A stretch of 64,000 bases of DNA from Plesiomonas shigelloides (GCF_900087055.1 NZ_LT575468.1:1798001-1862000), one strand, 5' to 3'; positions 1 to 9,003 are shown, counted from the first letter of the stretch. Notes: generated by a model not told the origin, from the letters alone. Translations and numbers: made by a program.

Positions 1-293
1 AACAAACTGGCCAGCAGTGCCGGTCGCACCAACGGGTGATATTCCCCGCGGTTAAACACATACACCGCCCACGCCAGCGCCCAGCCGCCACAGGCAAAGC
101 CGGTACCGATCAACAGGTCAAAGGAGATCCACAAGCCCCACGGATAACCGCCGTTCAATCCAGACACGGAGGCTAAGCCCAAAAACAGACGCTTGAGGAT
201 AATTACCCCACACAGAACAGCAAACGGGGCAAAGAACAGCACCGGCCAGCTGACCAGACGCCCACCCAGTGGTTTAGCATCAGCGTGTGCCAT
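1..293 (-). CDS. hybB: Hydrogenase-2 membrane subunit HybB (N-terminal part, cut by window start)
   Basis: Only about 97 N-terminal codons are inside the window; the rest lies to the left. The reverse strand reads [20 protein letters not shown], followed by hydrophobic segments and [19 protein letters not shown], which matches HybB, the NrfD-like integral membrane subunit of [NiFe] hydrogenase-2 that links HybA to the quinone pool. The ATG lies inside the 3' end of hybA with a 14-base overlap, so translation is probably coupled. The order hybO-hybA-hybB matches E. coli; hybC and the maturation genes would be expected beyond the window. Confidence 0.93.
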   Translation of the reverse strand, partial: MAHADAKPLGGRLVSWPVLFFAPFAVLCGVIILKRLFLGLASVSGLNGGYPWGLWISFDLLIGTGFACGGWALAWAVYVFNRGEYHPLVRPALLASL

Positions 294-1302
294 GATCATC
301 ATCCTTCTTATCGGTTTCTTCGCGATGATGAGTTTTATGCTCATCATGATGCTCGGATTTTTTGGTACTGCGGCGGGTCAACATGGCCAAACCAGCAAAC
401 GCGGCGATCGGCAACACCATCCCTTTGTACAACGTATGTTGTACTGTTTCAGAGCGAGAGCCGGTGGAGCGTTCATCGAGCTTCGGCAAGTTCAGGTTTT
501 CGTATGGCACTGCGGCCAACGTCAGCACCTGCGTGCCACCGCCTTCTTTTTCGCCGTAGACATGGTCTTGGTAATGCGGGATCGCTTTTTCATAGCGATC
601 ATTGCTGTTCACTGTCTGGCGCGGATAGGCATACATCTCGCCCGCTTTCATCGCCAAACGCTTTTTAGCTTCCGCCAGCAGCTCTTCACGGGTACCAAAG
701 ATCACCGCGCCCGCCGGACACACTTCCACGCAGCCCGGCAGCAAACCTTGATTCAAACGCTCAACGCCGTTTTGGTTGCACAGCTGACACTTGTGAATTT
801 GGCCTAACGGATCGTCGTACTGGAATTTCGGTACACTAAACGGACAGGCAATCATGCAATAACGACAACCGGTGCACACGCTCGGGTCGTAATGGACAAT
901 GCCGGTTTTCGGATCTTTACGCAGCGCCTGCACCGGACACACCGATACGCAGTTCGGGTCAACACAATGCATGCACTGCTTTTTGATGTAGGCATAGCCG
1001 TTTTCGACTTGGTCTTTGTGCTTACCATCACCGCTGCTCCACACCTGAATGATGTTATTGGTGTAGGCATCGAGCTTGTCATTGTTCGACCACGTCTGTT
1101 CCCCTTTCGGGTTCAGCTCAGAATGGTTGACCTCCTGACACTTGTACACGCAGGCCTGACAGCCCACGCACAAGGTGGAGTCATACAGCATCCCCAGTGA
1201 ACCGGGGATCGGTTTAAGATTTTCCCGCGCCACGGCACAAGGGGAAAGCCCGCCAGCCACCGCGCCCGCAGCAGCCAGCTTGAGGAAATTACGTCTATCC
1301 AC
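280..1302 (-). CDS. hybA: Hydrogenase-2 ferredoxin-like subunit HybA
   Basis: 340-residue iron-sulfur protein carrying electrons between the HybO/HybC hydrogenase and membrane subunit HybB on the periplasmic side. It begins [13 protein letters not shown], a twin-arginine signal. Four cysteine clusters typical of 4Fe-4S ferredoxins follow: [37 protein letters not shown], and CQLC with GCVEVCP. A C-terminal hydrophobic segment ([15 protein letters not shown]) precedes a His/Asp-rich tail and should anchor the protein. I chose the GTG at 1302: it is four bases after the hybO stop, and the AAGGAG overlapping that stop is well spaced. A longer frame runs upstream to 1383 but would overlap hybO and bury the Tat signal. 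Confidence 0.94.
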   Translation of the reverse strand: MDRRNFLKLAAAGAVAGGLSPCAVARENLKPIPGSLGMLYDSTLCVGCQACVYKCQEVNHSELNPKGEQTWSNNDKLDAYTNNIIQVWSSGDGKHKDQVENGYAYIKKQCMHCVDPNCVSVCPVQALRKDPKTGIVHYDPSVCTGCRYCMIACPFSVPKFQYDDPLGQIHKCQLCNQNGVERLNQGLLPGCVEVCPAGAVIFGTREELLAEAKKRLAMKAGEMYAYPRQTVNSNDRYEKAIPHYQDHVYGEKEGGGTQVLTLAAVPYENLNLPKLDERSTGSRSETVQHTLYKGMVLPIAAFAGLAMLTRRSTKKSEHHDEHKTHHREETDKKDDDHGTR

Positions 1303-1306
1303 GGCA

Positions 1307-2452
1307 TCACTCCTTGTGTGAGTCTGCGTCGTGCTGCCGCGCTTCTGCTTCGCGTTTTTGTCGCTGCTGGCGACCCAGCTCACGCACAGTCATCAAACTA
1401 ACACCCGCGACCAAACCGGCCACGCCACCGATGATCCCCGCCGCCGTTGGTGAAACATCCCCACCTTGGCGGTTATTCAGATCCGGTTTTTGTGAACGCG
1501 GAGTCTGGTTTTCCACGTTTGCCAGTTGGTGAATGCCTTTGGTAAAGCCCACTCCCTGCTCATTACAGCCGTAGCAAGGGTGACCAATACCGACCGGCCA
1601 GATACCGCCGCCGATGTCACAAAACTCCAACGTCGAGCAATTACCGTAGGTTTCTGGACCTTTACAGCCAAGGTGATACAAGCACCAGCCATTACGATGG
1701 CCTTCGTCGCCAAACTCTTTGGCAAAACGGCCAGCATCAAAGTGTGGACGACGCTCGCAGTGTTCGTGGATCAAACGGCCATAGGCAAACGTTGGTCGAC
1801 CTTCCGCATCCAACTTCGGTGCCGAGTTGAAGGTGATCAGGTGTACCACCGTGGCCAAGAAGTTCTGCGGATTCGGTGGGCAGCCCGGAATATTAATCAC
1901 TGGCTTGCCACCCAGCGCCTCAGACAGGCTCACTGCGCCGGTTGGGTTGCCGCCGGTGACAGGCACCCCGCCCCATGAGGCACACGAGCCAATGGCGATC
2001 ACTGCCGCGGCATTTTCCGCAGCCTCACGGATATGCTGCACAATCGGCTTACCCGCCACCATGCAGTACACACCATCATCTTTCAGTGGAATCGAGCCAT
2101 CGACCACCAGCACATAACGGCCTTTGTATTTCTCCATCGCGTGGTGTTTGTTTTCTTCCACCTGATGGCCGAAAGCCGCCGACAATACCTCGTGATACTC
2201 CAACGAAATGGTATCCAGCAGCAGGTTTTCCAGTGTCGGGTGCGTGGCACGCAGCAGCGACTCCGTACAACCGGTACACTCTTGTGCGCCAATCCAAATA
2301 ACGGGAGGACGTGCAGGGTCAGAGACCGCCGCGGCAATTTTAGTAGCGGCATTTGCCGACAGCCCCATACTGGCCGCCAGACCCGTACACAGCTTCATAA
2401 AATCACGACGACTCACACCCAAACGGTCAAGAAACGAATTATTCATAGCCAT
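1307..2452 (-). CDS. hybO: Hydrogenase-2 small subunit HybO
   Basis: Electron-transfer small subunit of the periplasm-facing [NiFe] uptake hydrogenase-2, which couples H2 oxidation to quinone reduction under anaerobiosis. The 381-residue product starts with a Tat signal (SRRDFMK, Arg15-Arg16). It contains the proximal cluster motif [15 protein letters not shown] and further ligands in [20 protein letters not shown] and [15 protein letters not shown]-terminal transmembrane helix (about 330-355) is followed by a charged tail. The ATG at 2452 is used; an ATG at 2446 is also possible and neither has a strong ribosome site. It is the first gene of the hyb operon, 113 bases downstream of a perfect FNR box. 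Confidence 0.95.
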   Translation of the reverse strand: MAMNNSFLDRLGVSRRDFMKLCTGLAASMGLSANAATKIAAAVSDPARPPVIWIGAQECTGCTESLLRATHPTLENLLLDTISLEYHEVLSAAFGHQVEENKHHAMEKYKGRYVLVVDGSIPLKDDGVYCMVAGKPIVQHIREAAENAAAVIAIGSCASWGGVPVTGGNPTGAVSLSEALGGKPVINIPGCPPNPQNFLATVVHLITFNSAPKLDAEGRPTFAYGRLIHEHCERRPHFDAGRFAKEFGDEGHRNGWCLYHLGCKGPETYGNCSTLEFCDIGGGIWPVGIGHPCYGCNEQGVGFTKGIHQLANVENQTPRSQKPDLNNRQGGDVSPTAAGIIGGVAGLVAGVSLMTVRELGRQQRQKREAEARQHDADSHKE

Positions 2453-2564
2453 TGCTTTTGGTTCTTTTTTAATTATACCAATTTGATGAAAAGTTTAATT
2501 TCCCTCTTTTCATCCCCGTTTTGGCAACCGCGGTAATAGTATTAACAGCGGATAGATCAGACAT

Positions 2565-2578
2565 TTGATCCATATCAA
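2565..2578 (-). promoter_or_regulatory. FNR-type binding site upstream of hybO
   Basis: The 14-mer TTGATCCATATCAA fits the FNR consensus TTGAT-N4-ATCAA exactly. It lies between the hypF stop and the hybO start, 113 bases upstream of hybO. FNR activates many anaerobic operons, so direct oxygen control of hydrogenase-2 is the natural inference. CRP-like paralogues can bind similar sites. Confidence 0.75.
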
Positions 2579-2687
2579 TGATTTGTAACACGAAGAATTA
2601 TTTTTTAATTTATTTGAATAGACACGTTTCAGCCTGAGCGACATGAAAAGAAAGGAATAAAAATATTCACCGTTTTTTTACCTTAAC

Positions 2688-5531
2688 TCAGAGTGGATTT
2701 AATATTCTCGCTGCCGCAATCACGGCTTGACCTAAAGATAACCCACCATCTCCAGCAGGAATAATTCGCGGAGTCAATACCTCCAAATGGTTTAATTTTT
2801 TTAACAGCAATACGCGTAAAAGGCGGTTGTGTAATACGCCGCCGGACAATACGACCTTCGCGATACCTAACCGAGATGCATAATAATTAACCATCTCTGC
2901 TAAGCCATTGGCTAATACCACGTGAAAAGCAAAGGCTTTATCACTATCCGTCGCGCGGTAATTCAACCAAGAATGCCAAAATGCGGCTAAATCCAGTGAT
3001 GATTTGGGTAAGTCTTTCGCTTGCGGGAAATAATTAACAGGACGAATGTCAACGATTCCCTTACTATTTTTATCATCACTATATTTGTGTGATGATATTG
3101 ATTGTTCCGTACCCACAACGTTTAATTGATTGCGTGCCGAGCGCGCCTCACTGAACAATAACGGCATCTGCAGAGGGAAATCATGGTCAAGCGCCGATGA
3201 CAAAAAGTCACCTTGCTCATGCTCCTGCGCTAAGGCTTGCCATGCCAGAGACTCCAAGCGGCACGCGGCCTCTCCTTCAAACGAAACCGCATCGGTACAG
3301 ATCCCCAATGCAGCCGCAACCGCATCAAACAAGCGACCACACGATGAAGCCGGAGGACAATTAATCTCTCGCTCGATCGCATGACACAATAAACCGGTGG
3401 CATAGGGCTGTAATATTTTACCCAATTCGGTATTTTGCCAATCCGGCACTGCCGCATGACATTGAGCTAACAAATTACGCCACGGTTCACGCGCCGCTTT
3501 ATCACCACCGGGTAATGGCGTGGCAGGAATACCACCTAAATGAACAAACGTTGTATAATCTGCCAGCAAACATTCCCCACCCCATAACGCATTATTTTCT
3601 CCCATACCGATCCCATCTAATGCCAGACCCAGTATCGGAGAATGATTTCGCGCTAATCCATATTCTGCCATCACAGCAGCAATATGTGCGTGGTGGTGCA
3701 TAACCGGAATAATTTTCTTTGCACTGTATAATTTTTCCGCATTACGACGACTGAAATAACCGGAATGAGAATCGGTCGCAATAATTTGCGGTACAACATT
3801 ATAAATCTCACAGAAAAATGCTGTTGAGCGATTTACTTGTTGCGCCAAATCCGGATCGGATAAATCACCAAAGTGCGGACTTAATACCGCCATACTTTTC
3901 GGCCATGATTTATTTTCAATATTGCTATCTATATCACTCGCCATATCAGCAGCGATATGATTGCCGATATTGTTGCCAATTTTACTTTTAGTCTCGCTGA
4001 CACCCGAATTGCGTAACTCGGTATTTACATGTGCCAGGTTTACACGTGTCAGGGTCAGTGACTCAGGACTTATTTTATTATCATCCTGATTTATCGCTAT
4101 TGACTCAGCCATATTAGCGGGGATCAAACAAAAGGTATTTTTCAGATCCGCGCCGGTAGCCAAAATCGCCGGTAGCGGAGCAAAGCCATCCGGCAGTAGT
4201 AACGGATCGGGCACATATCCGCGCGCCCGACGCAGCATCTCAGTGCCCTCAGGAGTGGCGCGCAGCAACGAATCATCGGCGCGCTGCACGATGTCGCGGT
4301 TATGCAGCAACCACCCATCAGCGATATGACGCAAATCCTGCAGAGCTTCGGCATTACTCAGCGCCGGTGGCTTGCCAGACGCATTACCGGACGTCATCAC
4401 CAACGGACGCCCTACTGCATCCAGCAGCAGATGTTGCAACGGGCTCGACGGCAGCATCACCCCCACTTCGCCTAAGTGCGGCGCAATATTGTCAGCCAGC
4501 GGTGTGGGTTCGGCGTCAGAAAACCTCTCCGCGCACAGCTCATCTGCGCTCGCGCGCTTTGGCACCAGCACGATCGGTGCAGCCGCGGAGGTTAGCGCTG
4601 ACACCGCATGCTCACGACAGCGCAAAGCCGCCAATTCCGGTTCTAACTCCAACAGCGCAAAGCGCGGTTGCTCAGCGGAAAAATCCGCGCACACATCAAG
4701 CCAGTCTAGCGATGGCAACATCACCGCCAGCGGTTTACCCGGGCGATGCTTACGCATTCGCAAACGCGCGACAGCCTCAGCATTGGTCGCATCACAAGCT
4801 AAGTGAAAACCGCCCAATCCGCGCACCGCGACGATCTCGCCACGCAATAACGCCTGCGCTGCCTGCACAATCACCGGCTGCGAATCGGTATGGCCTTGCG
4901 CAAACAGGTCGTCAATTCGAGGCAAAGAAAGTGACTCATCAAAAAAGGACGCATCAACCCAGCGAATTTGCGGCCCACACTGTGGACACGCATTGGGCTG
5001 GGCGTGAAAACGCCGATCAGCCGGATCGTCATACTCACGCTGACAAATAGGACACATCGGGAACGCCGCCATCGCGGTAAACGGACGGTCATACGGCATA
5101 CTGCGGATGATGGTAAAACGTGGGCCGCAATGGGTACAATTGATGAACGGGTAGCCAAACCGACGATCTGCTGGGTCGCGCATCTCCGCCAGGCATGCCG
5201 GACAAGTCGCAGCATCAGGGACGATTTGCGTCGCCATTTGCCCACCGGCGGTGGCGGTAATGGTGAAAGTCTGCGGCACGCTACTCGGCTGCCATGCCGC
5301 CACTTCCAACGCCTGAATCTGCGCCAATGGTGGACAGCGAGCATAGAGTAAGTCAGTAAACTGGCGAAATGCAGCGCAATCCTCAGTAACTTCCGCCAGA
5401 TGGATCAGCACCCCTTCCGCATCGTTACGCACATCACCGGTTAATCCGAGCTCATGGGCTATCTGCCACACGTAAGGACGAAATCCGACGCCCTGCACTT
5501 TTCCTCGCACTCGGATTCTGATCCCGGTCAT
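2688..5531 (-). CDS. hypF: Carbamoyltransferase HypF ([NiFe] hydrogenase maturation)
   Basis: HypF converts carbamoyl phosphate and ATP to carbamoyl adenylate and transfers the group to HypE, the source of the cyanide ligands of the NiFe centre. Domains in order: acylphosphatase (1-90, with GKVQGVGFRPYVW), two zinc fingers (Cys110/113/132/135 and Cys160/163/182/185), a YrdC-like domain (about 210-430), then a Kae1-like domain with HHHAHIAAVM and the C-terminal SGGVLHNRLL and PAGDGGLSLGQ. At 947 residues it is about 200 longer than E. coli HypF. Extra sequence sits mainly at about residues 467-545 (Asn/Ile/Asp/Ser-rich) and in a second stretch before the final LDLAAFWHSW block. The 3' half is visibly AT-richer than the 5' half. 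No frameshift is visible. Confidence 0.93.
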   Translation of the reverse strand: MTGIRIRVRGKVQGVGFRPYVWQIAHELGLTGDVRNDAEGVLIHLAEVTEDCAAFRQFTDLLYARCPPLAQIQALEVAAWQPSSVPQTFTITATAGGQMATQIVPDAATCPACLAEMRDPADRRFGYPFINCTHCGPRFTIIRSMPYDRPFTAMAAFPMCPICQREYDDPADRRFHAQPNACPQCGPQIRWVDASFFDESLSLPRIDDLFAQGHTDSQPVIVQAAQALLRGEIVAVRGLGGFHLACDATNAEAVARLRMRKHRPGKPLAVMLPSLDWLDVCADFSAEQPRFALLELEPELAALRCREHAVSALTSAAAPIVLVPKRASADELCAERFSDAEPTPLADNIAPHLGEVGVMLPSSPLQHLLLDAVGRPLVMTSGNASGKPPALSNAEALQDLRHIADGWLLHNRDIVQRADDSLLRATPEGTEMLRRARGYVPDPLLLPDGFAPLPAILATGADLKNTFCLIPANMAESIAINQDDNKISPESLTLTRVNLAHVNTELRNSGVSETKSKIGNNIGNHIAADMASDIDSNIENKSWPKSMAVLSPHFGDLSDPDLAQQVNRSTAFFCEIYNVVPQIIATDSHSGYFSRRNAEKLYSAKKIIPVMHHHAHIAAVMAEYGLARNHSPILGLALDGIGMGENNALWGGECLLADYTTFVHLGGIPATPLPGGDKAAREPWRNLLAQCHAAVPDWQNTELGKILQPYATGLLCHAIEREINCPPASSCGRLFDAVAAALGICTDAVSFEGEAACRLESLAWQALAQEHEQGDFLSSALDHDFPLQMPLLFSEARSARNQLNVVGTEQSISSHKYSDDKNSKGIVDIRPVNYFPQAKDLPKSSLDLAAFWHSWLNYRATDSDKAFAFHVVLANGLAEMVNYYASRLGIAKVVLSGGVLHNRLLRVLLLKKLNHLEVLTPRIIPAGDGGLSLGQAVIAAARILNPL

Positions 5532-5903
5532 AACTGCTGTCTCACTATCCTGATCTACTTCTTTTGGTATTTTCTACGTTGCCGTTGACGCCCGCGTTCT
5601 TCTTGGGAGCGGAAAGACCTCACACTTTGTGCTGCATTCTAAGCTGGTCAGCTGCTTTGCCTAGTAACCTCGTCACACAATCTGATTTCATTGTGTTTTT
5701 AATCCCGATAAAAGGTAATGAAATGTATCGTTGTGGATTTTCTAGGCGTTTTTAAATATCACAACGAATCGGCATAGCTAATCATTCCCTTGTCGAGGCG
5801 CTCACGCTCATCGCGCCTAAGAATTATTCACCAAAGCAATAACATAATGTGCTATTCTCCGCCGCATTGAGACCATATAAATCATACTTATATCGGAGTT
5901 TGC
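5532..5903. other. Intergenic region between hypF and a small membrane protein gene
   Basis: 372 bases between divergent genes, so promoters for both are expected here. I see no convincing gene: short frames in it lack ribosome sites and protein-like composition. The last 70 bases are AT-rich and lead into the ribosome site ATCGGAG of the gene at 5904. Confidence 0.5.
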
Positions 5904-6089
5904 ATGCTGAATAAGAAAAAAGGCACGATCAGTTTGTCGGCCATCGCATTGATTTGGGTTGTTTTTGTCAGCGCTGCGCTGTCAACCAATCTGACCGGAG
6001 GCCACCAGCGCCCTAACTGGGTGACTTACGCATTTTTAGGTAATGTTGTTGCCACTTCGTTACTGGCCAGCTGGGCGCGCGAAGACTGA
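5904..6089 (+). CDS. Small single-helix-type membrane protein, copy 1
   Basis: 61 residues, family not recognised. A basic start (MLNKKKG) is followed by a hydrophobic stretch (SAIALIWVVFVSAAL), a short polar loop with a TNLTGG motif and RPNW, and a second hydrophobic stretch (YAFLGNVVATSLLA) ending in charged WARED. Two membrane segments are likely, giving an inner-membrane hairpin. A ribosome site (CGGAG) precedes the ATG and a terminator follows. It is clearly paralogous to the 69-residue protein at 6363: both share ALW/IWV.F..AAL..NLT, then RP.W.T, then FLGNV.. and a charged end. Function unknown. Confidence 0.75.
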   Translation: MLNKKKGTISLSAIALIWVVFVSAALSTNLTGGHQRPNWVTYAFLGNVVATSLLASWARED

Positions 6090-6125
6090 TCATCGCCGCT
6101 TATACGGTAAAGATTCAGTACGAAT

Positions 6126-6162
6126 GCAGTACGGGTAACTAACGCCTGTACTGCTATTTTTT
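6126..6162 (+). terminator. Rho-independent terminator after small membrane protein copy 1
   Basis: GCAGTACGGG (6126-6135) pairs with CCTGTACTGC (6145-6154) with one G-U pair, and a run of T follows at 6157-6162. Confidence 0.75.
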
Positions 6163-6362
6163 CAGGGTGTTTCACTGTTTTTCCGCTCACGCTTTCCCTT
6201 ACAACTTTATTTTTTCTCCCCCCTTTCCTCCGCCCGCGTTTCATGACATAACACAAACCATTAACAAGCATGCTGCAAAACGCGCATAAGCTCTGTATCA
6301 ACAACGTGTATTAAACACACACATCAACACTCAACACAGTTCGCTCGGACAAGGAGCACAAG

Positions 6363-6572
6363 ATGAACACTCCATCTACCTATGGCATCGCCACACTGCA
6401 TCGTCACGTTGTGTTAGGTGGCTGCATTATTGCCGCACTCTGGGTAGCATTTATTACCGCCGCGTTGATGAACAACCTGACCGCGTCATCGCGCCCAGAG
6501 TGGCTGACGTGGTTTTATCTGGGTAACGTGGCCGTTACCGCGCTGATTGCACTTTTTATGAGAAAAGACTGA
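6363..6572 (+). CDS. Small membrane protein, copy 2 (paralogue of the 5904 gene)
   Basis: 69 residues with two hydrophobic segments (LGGCIIAALWVAFITAAL and FYLGNVAVTALIALF) separated by NNLTASSRPEW, ending MRKD. It matches the upstream 61-residue protein along nearly all of that length, with a longer N-terminus (MNTPSTYGIATLHRHVV). A good ribosome site (AAGGAG) lies nine bases before the ATG. The two genes have separate expression signals because a terminator lies between them. No known family recognised; an inner-membrane location is inferred. Confidence 0.75.
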   Translation: MNTPSTYGIATLHRHVVLGGCIIAALWVAFITAALMNNLTASSRPEWLTWFYLGNVAVTALIALFMRKD

Positions 6573-6685
6573 CGGTTAGCGAAAAATCTGCCCGTCAGAT
6601 TTATGCACAGACTCACATAACCCGACACAATATTGTATTCGCTCCCCGAATACGCCTCGACTAAGCTAAACAGACATTAACACCG

Positions 6686-6748
6686 CGGCTCGTACGCCTC
6701 CTGCGCTGAAGTGAACATCAGCAATGAAAACAGGAGCACGGCGAGCCG
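6686..6748 (+). other. Long three-tier stem-loop in the leader of the PEBP gene
   Basis: Nested complementary arms: CGGCTCG (6686-6692) with CGAGCCG (6742-6748), CTCCTG (6698-6703) with CAGGAG (6731-6736), and GCTGA (6705-6709) with TCAGC (6718-6722). There is no T run after it, so it is not an obvious terminator. It ends about 30 bases before the start of the gene at 6779. Confidence 0.45.
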
Positions 6749-6778
6749 AGTGGTATACCAACGCATGAAGGTGATGTT

Positions 6779-7282
6779 ATGTCTGTACACTCCTCAGCCT
6801 TTACTTTGTCCAGTCCTGATTTTGAGGATGGCGACTATATCCACTTACGTCATGTCATGACCGGTGAGCCCTATCAGGGAGACAACCTGTCGCCAGCGCT
6901 GCAATGGGATCATGTCCCTGAAGGCACGCAGAGCTTTGCCGTCACTGTGTATGACCCCGATGCGCCAACCGGCAGTGGGTGGTGGCACTGGTTAGTCTTC
7001 AACTTACCGGCAGATACCCGCGGTTTGCCGCGTGGCGTTCTATCTGATGGCACACGGTTACCGGCCGGCGCGGTACAAAGTATCACTGACTTCGGTGTGC
7101 CGGGTTACGGCGGCCCACGTCCACCCAAAGGCCACGGTGCGCATCGCTATCAATTTACTGTTTTCGCACTCAAAGTACCGACTCTGGATTTGCCAGCAGA
7201 CACAATGCCAGCTAAAGTCGGCTTTATGCTCAATGCCAATGCACTGGGTACAGCCAAGATTACCGCCCTGTTCCGGGGCTAA
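6779..7282 (+). CDS. YbhB/YbcL family PEBP (Raf kinase inhibitor-like) protein
   Basis: 167-residue protein of the phosphatidylethanolamine-binding protein family, close in length to E. coli YbhB (158). The two family signatures are present: VTVYDPDAPTGSGWWHWLVF with the conserved DPDAP and H, and GYGGPRPPKGHGAHRYQFTV. These line the anion-binding pocket. No signal peptide, so probably cytoplasmic like YbhB. The physiological role of bacterial PEBPs is not settled. The gene at 7351 follows by 68 bases with no terminator between, so co-transcription is likely. Confidence 0.92.
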   Translation: MSVHSSAFTLSSPDFEDGDYIHLRHVMTGEPYQGDNLSPALQWDHVPEGTQSFAVTVYDPDAPTGSGWWHWLVFNLPADTRGLPRGVLSDGTRLPAGAVQSITDFGVPGYGGPRPPKGHGAHRYQFTVFALKVPTLDLPADTMPAKVGFMLNANALGTAKITALFRG

Positions 7283-7350
7283 TCGGGATAACTAACGATA
7301 ACAATGGATTTATCCTGAAAAAGGATAACGGCACGTTTAAAGGAGACGCT

Positions 7351-7602
7351 ATGAGCGCGGAACAAGTCATCAGTATTGCCAATACCACATTGGAGCAGTT
7401 GGAGCATGCTTGGAAAGAGCTGCACAATGCCAATCTGACTGAGGTGCGTAAGCAAGAACTTATCGCACATTGTAAGGATGTACTGGCGCTCTGGAATGCC
7501 GTCAATACCGATGTCTCCTTATCTGACAACCCGGTACTGGTGCAAACCGTCAGCAAAATCACCGATCGCCAAGCTGAGCTGAGCAAACAGTTCGGTCTGT
7601 GA
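7351..7602 (+). CDS. Small helical protein of unknown function
   Basis: 83 residues, no family recognised. It is almost entirely predicted helix: MSAEQVISIANTTLEQLEHA, a central charged stretch with KELHNANLTEVRKQELIAHC, and a C-terminal ISKITDRQAELSKQF-like heptad pattern. No signal peptide or membrane segment. An AAAGGAG ribosome site seven bases before the ATG and a strong terminator 48 bases after the stop support a real gene. It probably shares a transcript with the upstream PEBP gene. Confidence 0.75.
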   Translation: MSAEQVISIANTTLEQLEHAWKELHNANLTEVRKQELIAHCKDVLALWNAVNTDVSLSDNPVLVQTVSKITDRQAELSKQFGL

Positions 7603-7649
7603 TCGAGTCGCTTCTGTCGGCATACGCTGACAGACGTACGCTTAGTAAA

Positions 7650-7679
7650 CCGAAACCTGCTGCAGGTTTCGGTTTTTTT
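7650..7679 (+). terminator. Rho-independent terminator
   Basis: CCGAAACCTG (7650-7659) and CAGGTTTCGG (7663-7672) form a perfect 10-bp stem with a 3-base loop, followed by seven T. It ends the PEBP/small helical protein transcript. Confidence 0.93.
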
Positions 7680-7875
7680 ATTCCGCTACCCCATCAAGTT
7701 TAATAAGCACCATTCCCTTTCCCTCCATTGGGCAATTGAAAACTGCCTATATCAGAAATACTTACAAACACTTTGTGACGGCGACTTTGATTTCTCTGCT
7801 ATAGGCTAATTCATGTGCTCAAAACGGACAGACACAGGTGCCTGTCGTTTTCTGATTTACTATGGAGTGAATGTC

Positions 7876-8547
7876 ATGAAACATCTTTTATCTGCTGTAG
7901 CCCTGTCTGTTGCTCTGATCTCTGGTGGCGCTGTTGCCGCTGAACAACCTGCCACCGCCACTGTTGCTGCAACCCAACAGCAGCAAAAAGATCTGCTGCA
8001 AGTGGCTCAGCAAGGTTATAACGCCATGATGAACGTTCAGCATGCACGTGCTGCACTGTTCAACGGCCAACCAGATCAAGCACAAAAATTAGCGAAGGAA
8101 GCGCAAAAACTGCTTTCTTCCGACAGCACTGACTGGAGCAAGTTTGTTAAAGCAAACAAAACCGCCCCACTGGCCGGTGATAACTATGTGATCATCAATG
8201 CCAGCATGTCAGTGGCAGAAGATTTCATCTCAACCCCAGCTAAACAAAAAGCCATCAGCCAAGCTAACGAAAAAATCAAAGCAGGTGATCGCCAAGGCGC
8301 GTTGGAAACTCTGCGTTTAGCCGGTATCGGCATTGTGGAAAACCAAGCGCTGATGCCACTGAAACAAACTCAGCAAAACGTAGCCAAAGCGCTGGATCTG
8401 ATGAAGCACAGCAAATACTACGAAGCGAACTTGGCTCTGAAAGCTGCTGAAGATGGCATCATTATCGATTCTGAAAGTGTCATCGGTACCCCAGCCGCCG
8501 CGCCTGCAGCAGCTGCGCACGCAGCAACACCGGCAGCCGCGAAATAA
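7876..8547 (+). CDS. YfdX family periplasmic protein
   Basis: 223 residues from the ATG at 7876 (ribosome site GGAGTGA). A signal peptide (MKHLLSAVALSVALISGGAVAA) is followed by a Gln-rich stretch and a YfdX domain. E. coli YfdX shares FNGQPDQAQKLAKEA-like, SSDSTDWSKF, YVIINAS, GALETLRLAGIGI and the closing YYEANLALKAAEDGIIIDSE. A C-terminal Ala/Pro-rich tail (AAAPAAAAHAATPAAAK) of about 20 residues is an addition. YfdX is linked to acid and multidrug responses through the EvgA regulon in E. coli, but its activity is unclear. A longer in-frame start at 7813 is not ATG and would mask the signal peptide. Confidence 0.92.
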   Translation: MKHLLSAVALSVALISGGAVAAEQPATATVAATQQQQKDLLQVAQQGYNAMMNVQHARAALFNGQPDQAQKLAKEAQKLLSSDSTDWSKFVKANKTAPLAGDNYVIINASMSVAEDFISTPAKQKAISQANEKIKAGDRQGALETLRLAGIGIVENQALMPLKQTQQNVAKALDLMKHSKYYEANLALKAAEDGIIIDSESVIGTPAAAPAAAAHAATPAAAK

Positions 8548-8692
8548 TCGCGTTTGCATCTGAGAATCACGAGTGAGAATCGCTTCCTATCATGACACTG
8601 TCTCGACTTTCTCGATAAAAGGGATGATAGAGATAAGAAAGAGGATAGAAAAAGTGACGTTGTCACTGATATCTCGCTAAACAAGTCTCGAA

Positions 8693-8718
8693 ACCGGCGT
8701 CCAGTACGCCGGTTTTTT
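8693..8718 (+). terminator. Rho-independent terminator downstream of the yfdX-type gene
   Basis: ACCGGCGT (8693-8700) pairs with ACGCCGGT (8706-8713) around a 5-base loop, followed by T run to 8718. Confidence 0.88.
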
Positions 8719-8742
8719 ATGCTGTATGTCGCGCCGCCAGAC

Positions 8743-9003
8743 TTAATGAAAAATCACCATGCCCAGCCACGTTAACGCTAAGGCCAACGCGCCACTATGC
8801 ACACCTAAGCGTGACCAATTGCGAGCCAGAAATGCATCCAACACACCCAGCATCGCCATCCCTACCGTCAACGGTGATCCTAACATCACCACCAGCGACA
8901 GCATCAATGCAACGCCATCAGACTCACCCACTGTTGCGATGACACTGGCAAACGCCACAGTGAACAGCACATACCAGCCCACCATAATGGAATACCACGG
9001 CAT
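8743..9003 (-). CDS. Small inner-membrane protein of unknown function
   Basis: 86 residues, mostly hydrophobic, with three probable membrane segments: IMVGWYVLFTVAFASVIATV, ALMLSLVVMLGSPLTVGMAM and ALALALTWLGMVIF. The short cytoplasmic or periplasmic loops carry GESDG and DAFLARNWSRLG. AAGGA eight bases before the ATG supports the start. It converges on the yfdX-type gene across the terminator at 8693. No family recognised. Confidence 0.72.
   Translation of the reverse strand: MPWYSIMVGWYVLFTVAFASVIATVGESDGVALMLSLVVMLGSPLTVGMAMLGVLDAFLARNWSRLGVHSGALALALTWLGMVIFH

Noticed and set aside
193-807. Long open frame on the plus strand inside hybA and hybB
   Set aside because: It lies opposite clearly homologous hydrogenase genes; no ribosome site and no ATG start.
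4367-5050. 227-codon plus-strand frame opposite hypF
   Set aside because: Shadow of the GC-rich hypF 5' half; composition (Ala, Arg, Pro, His rich) is that of an antisense frame.
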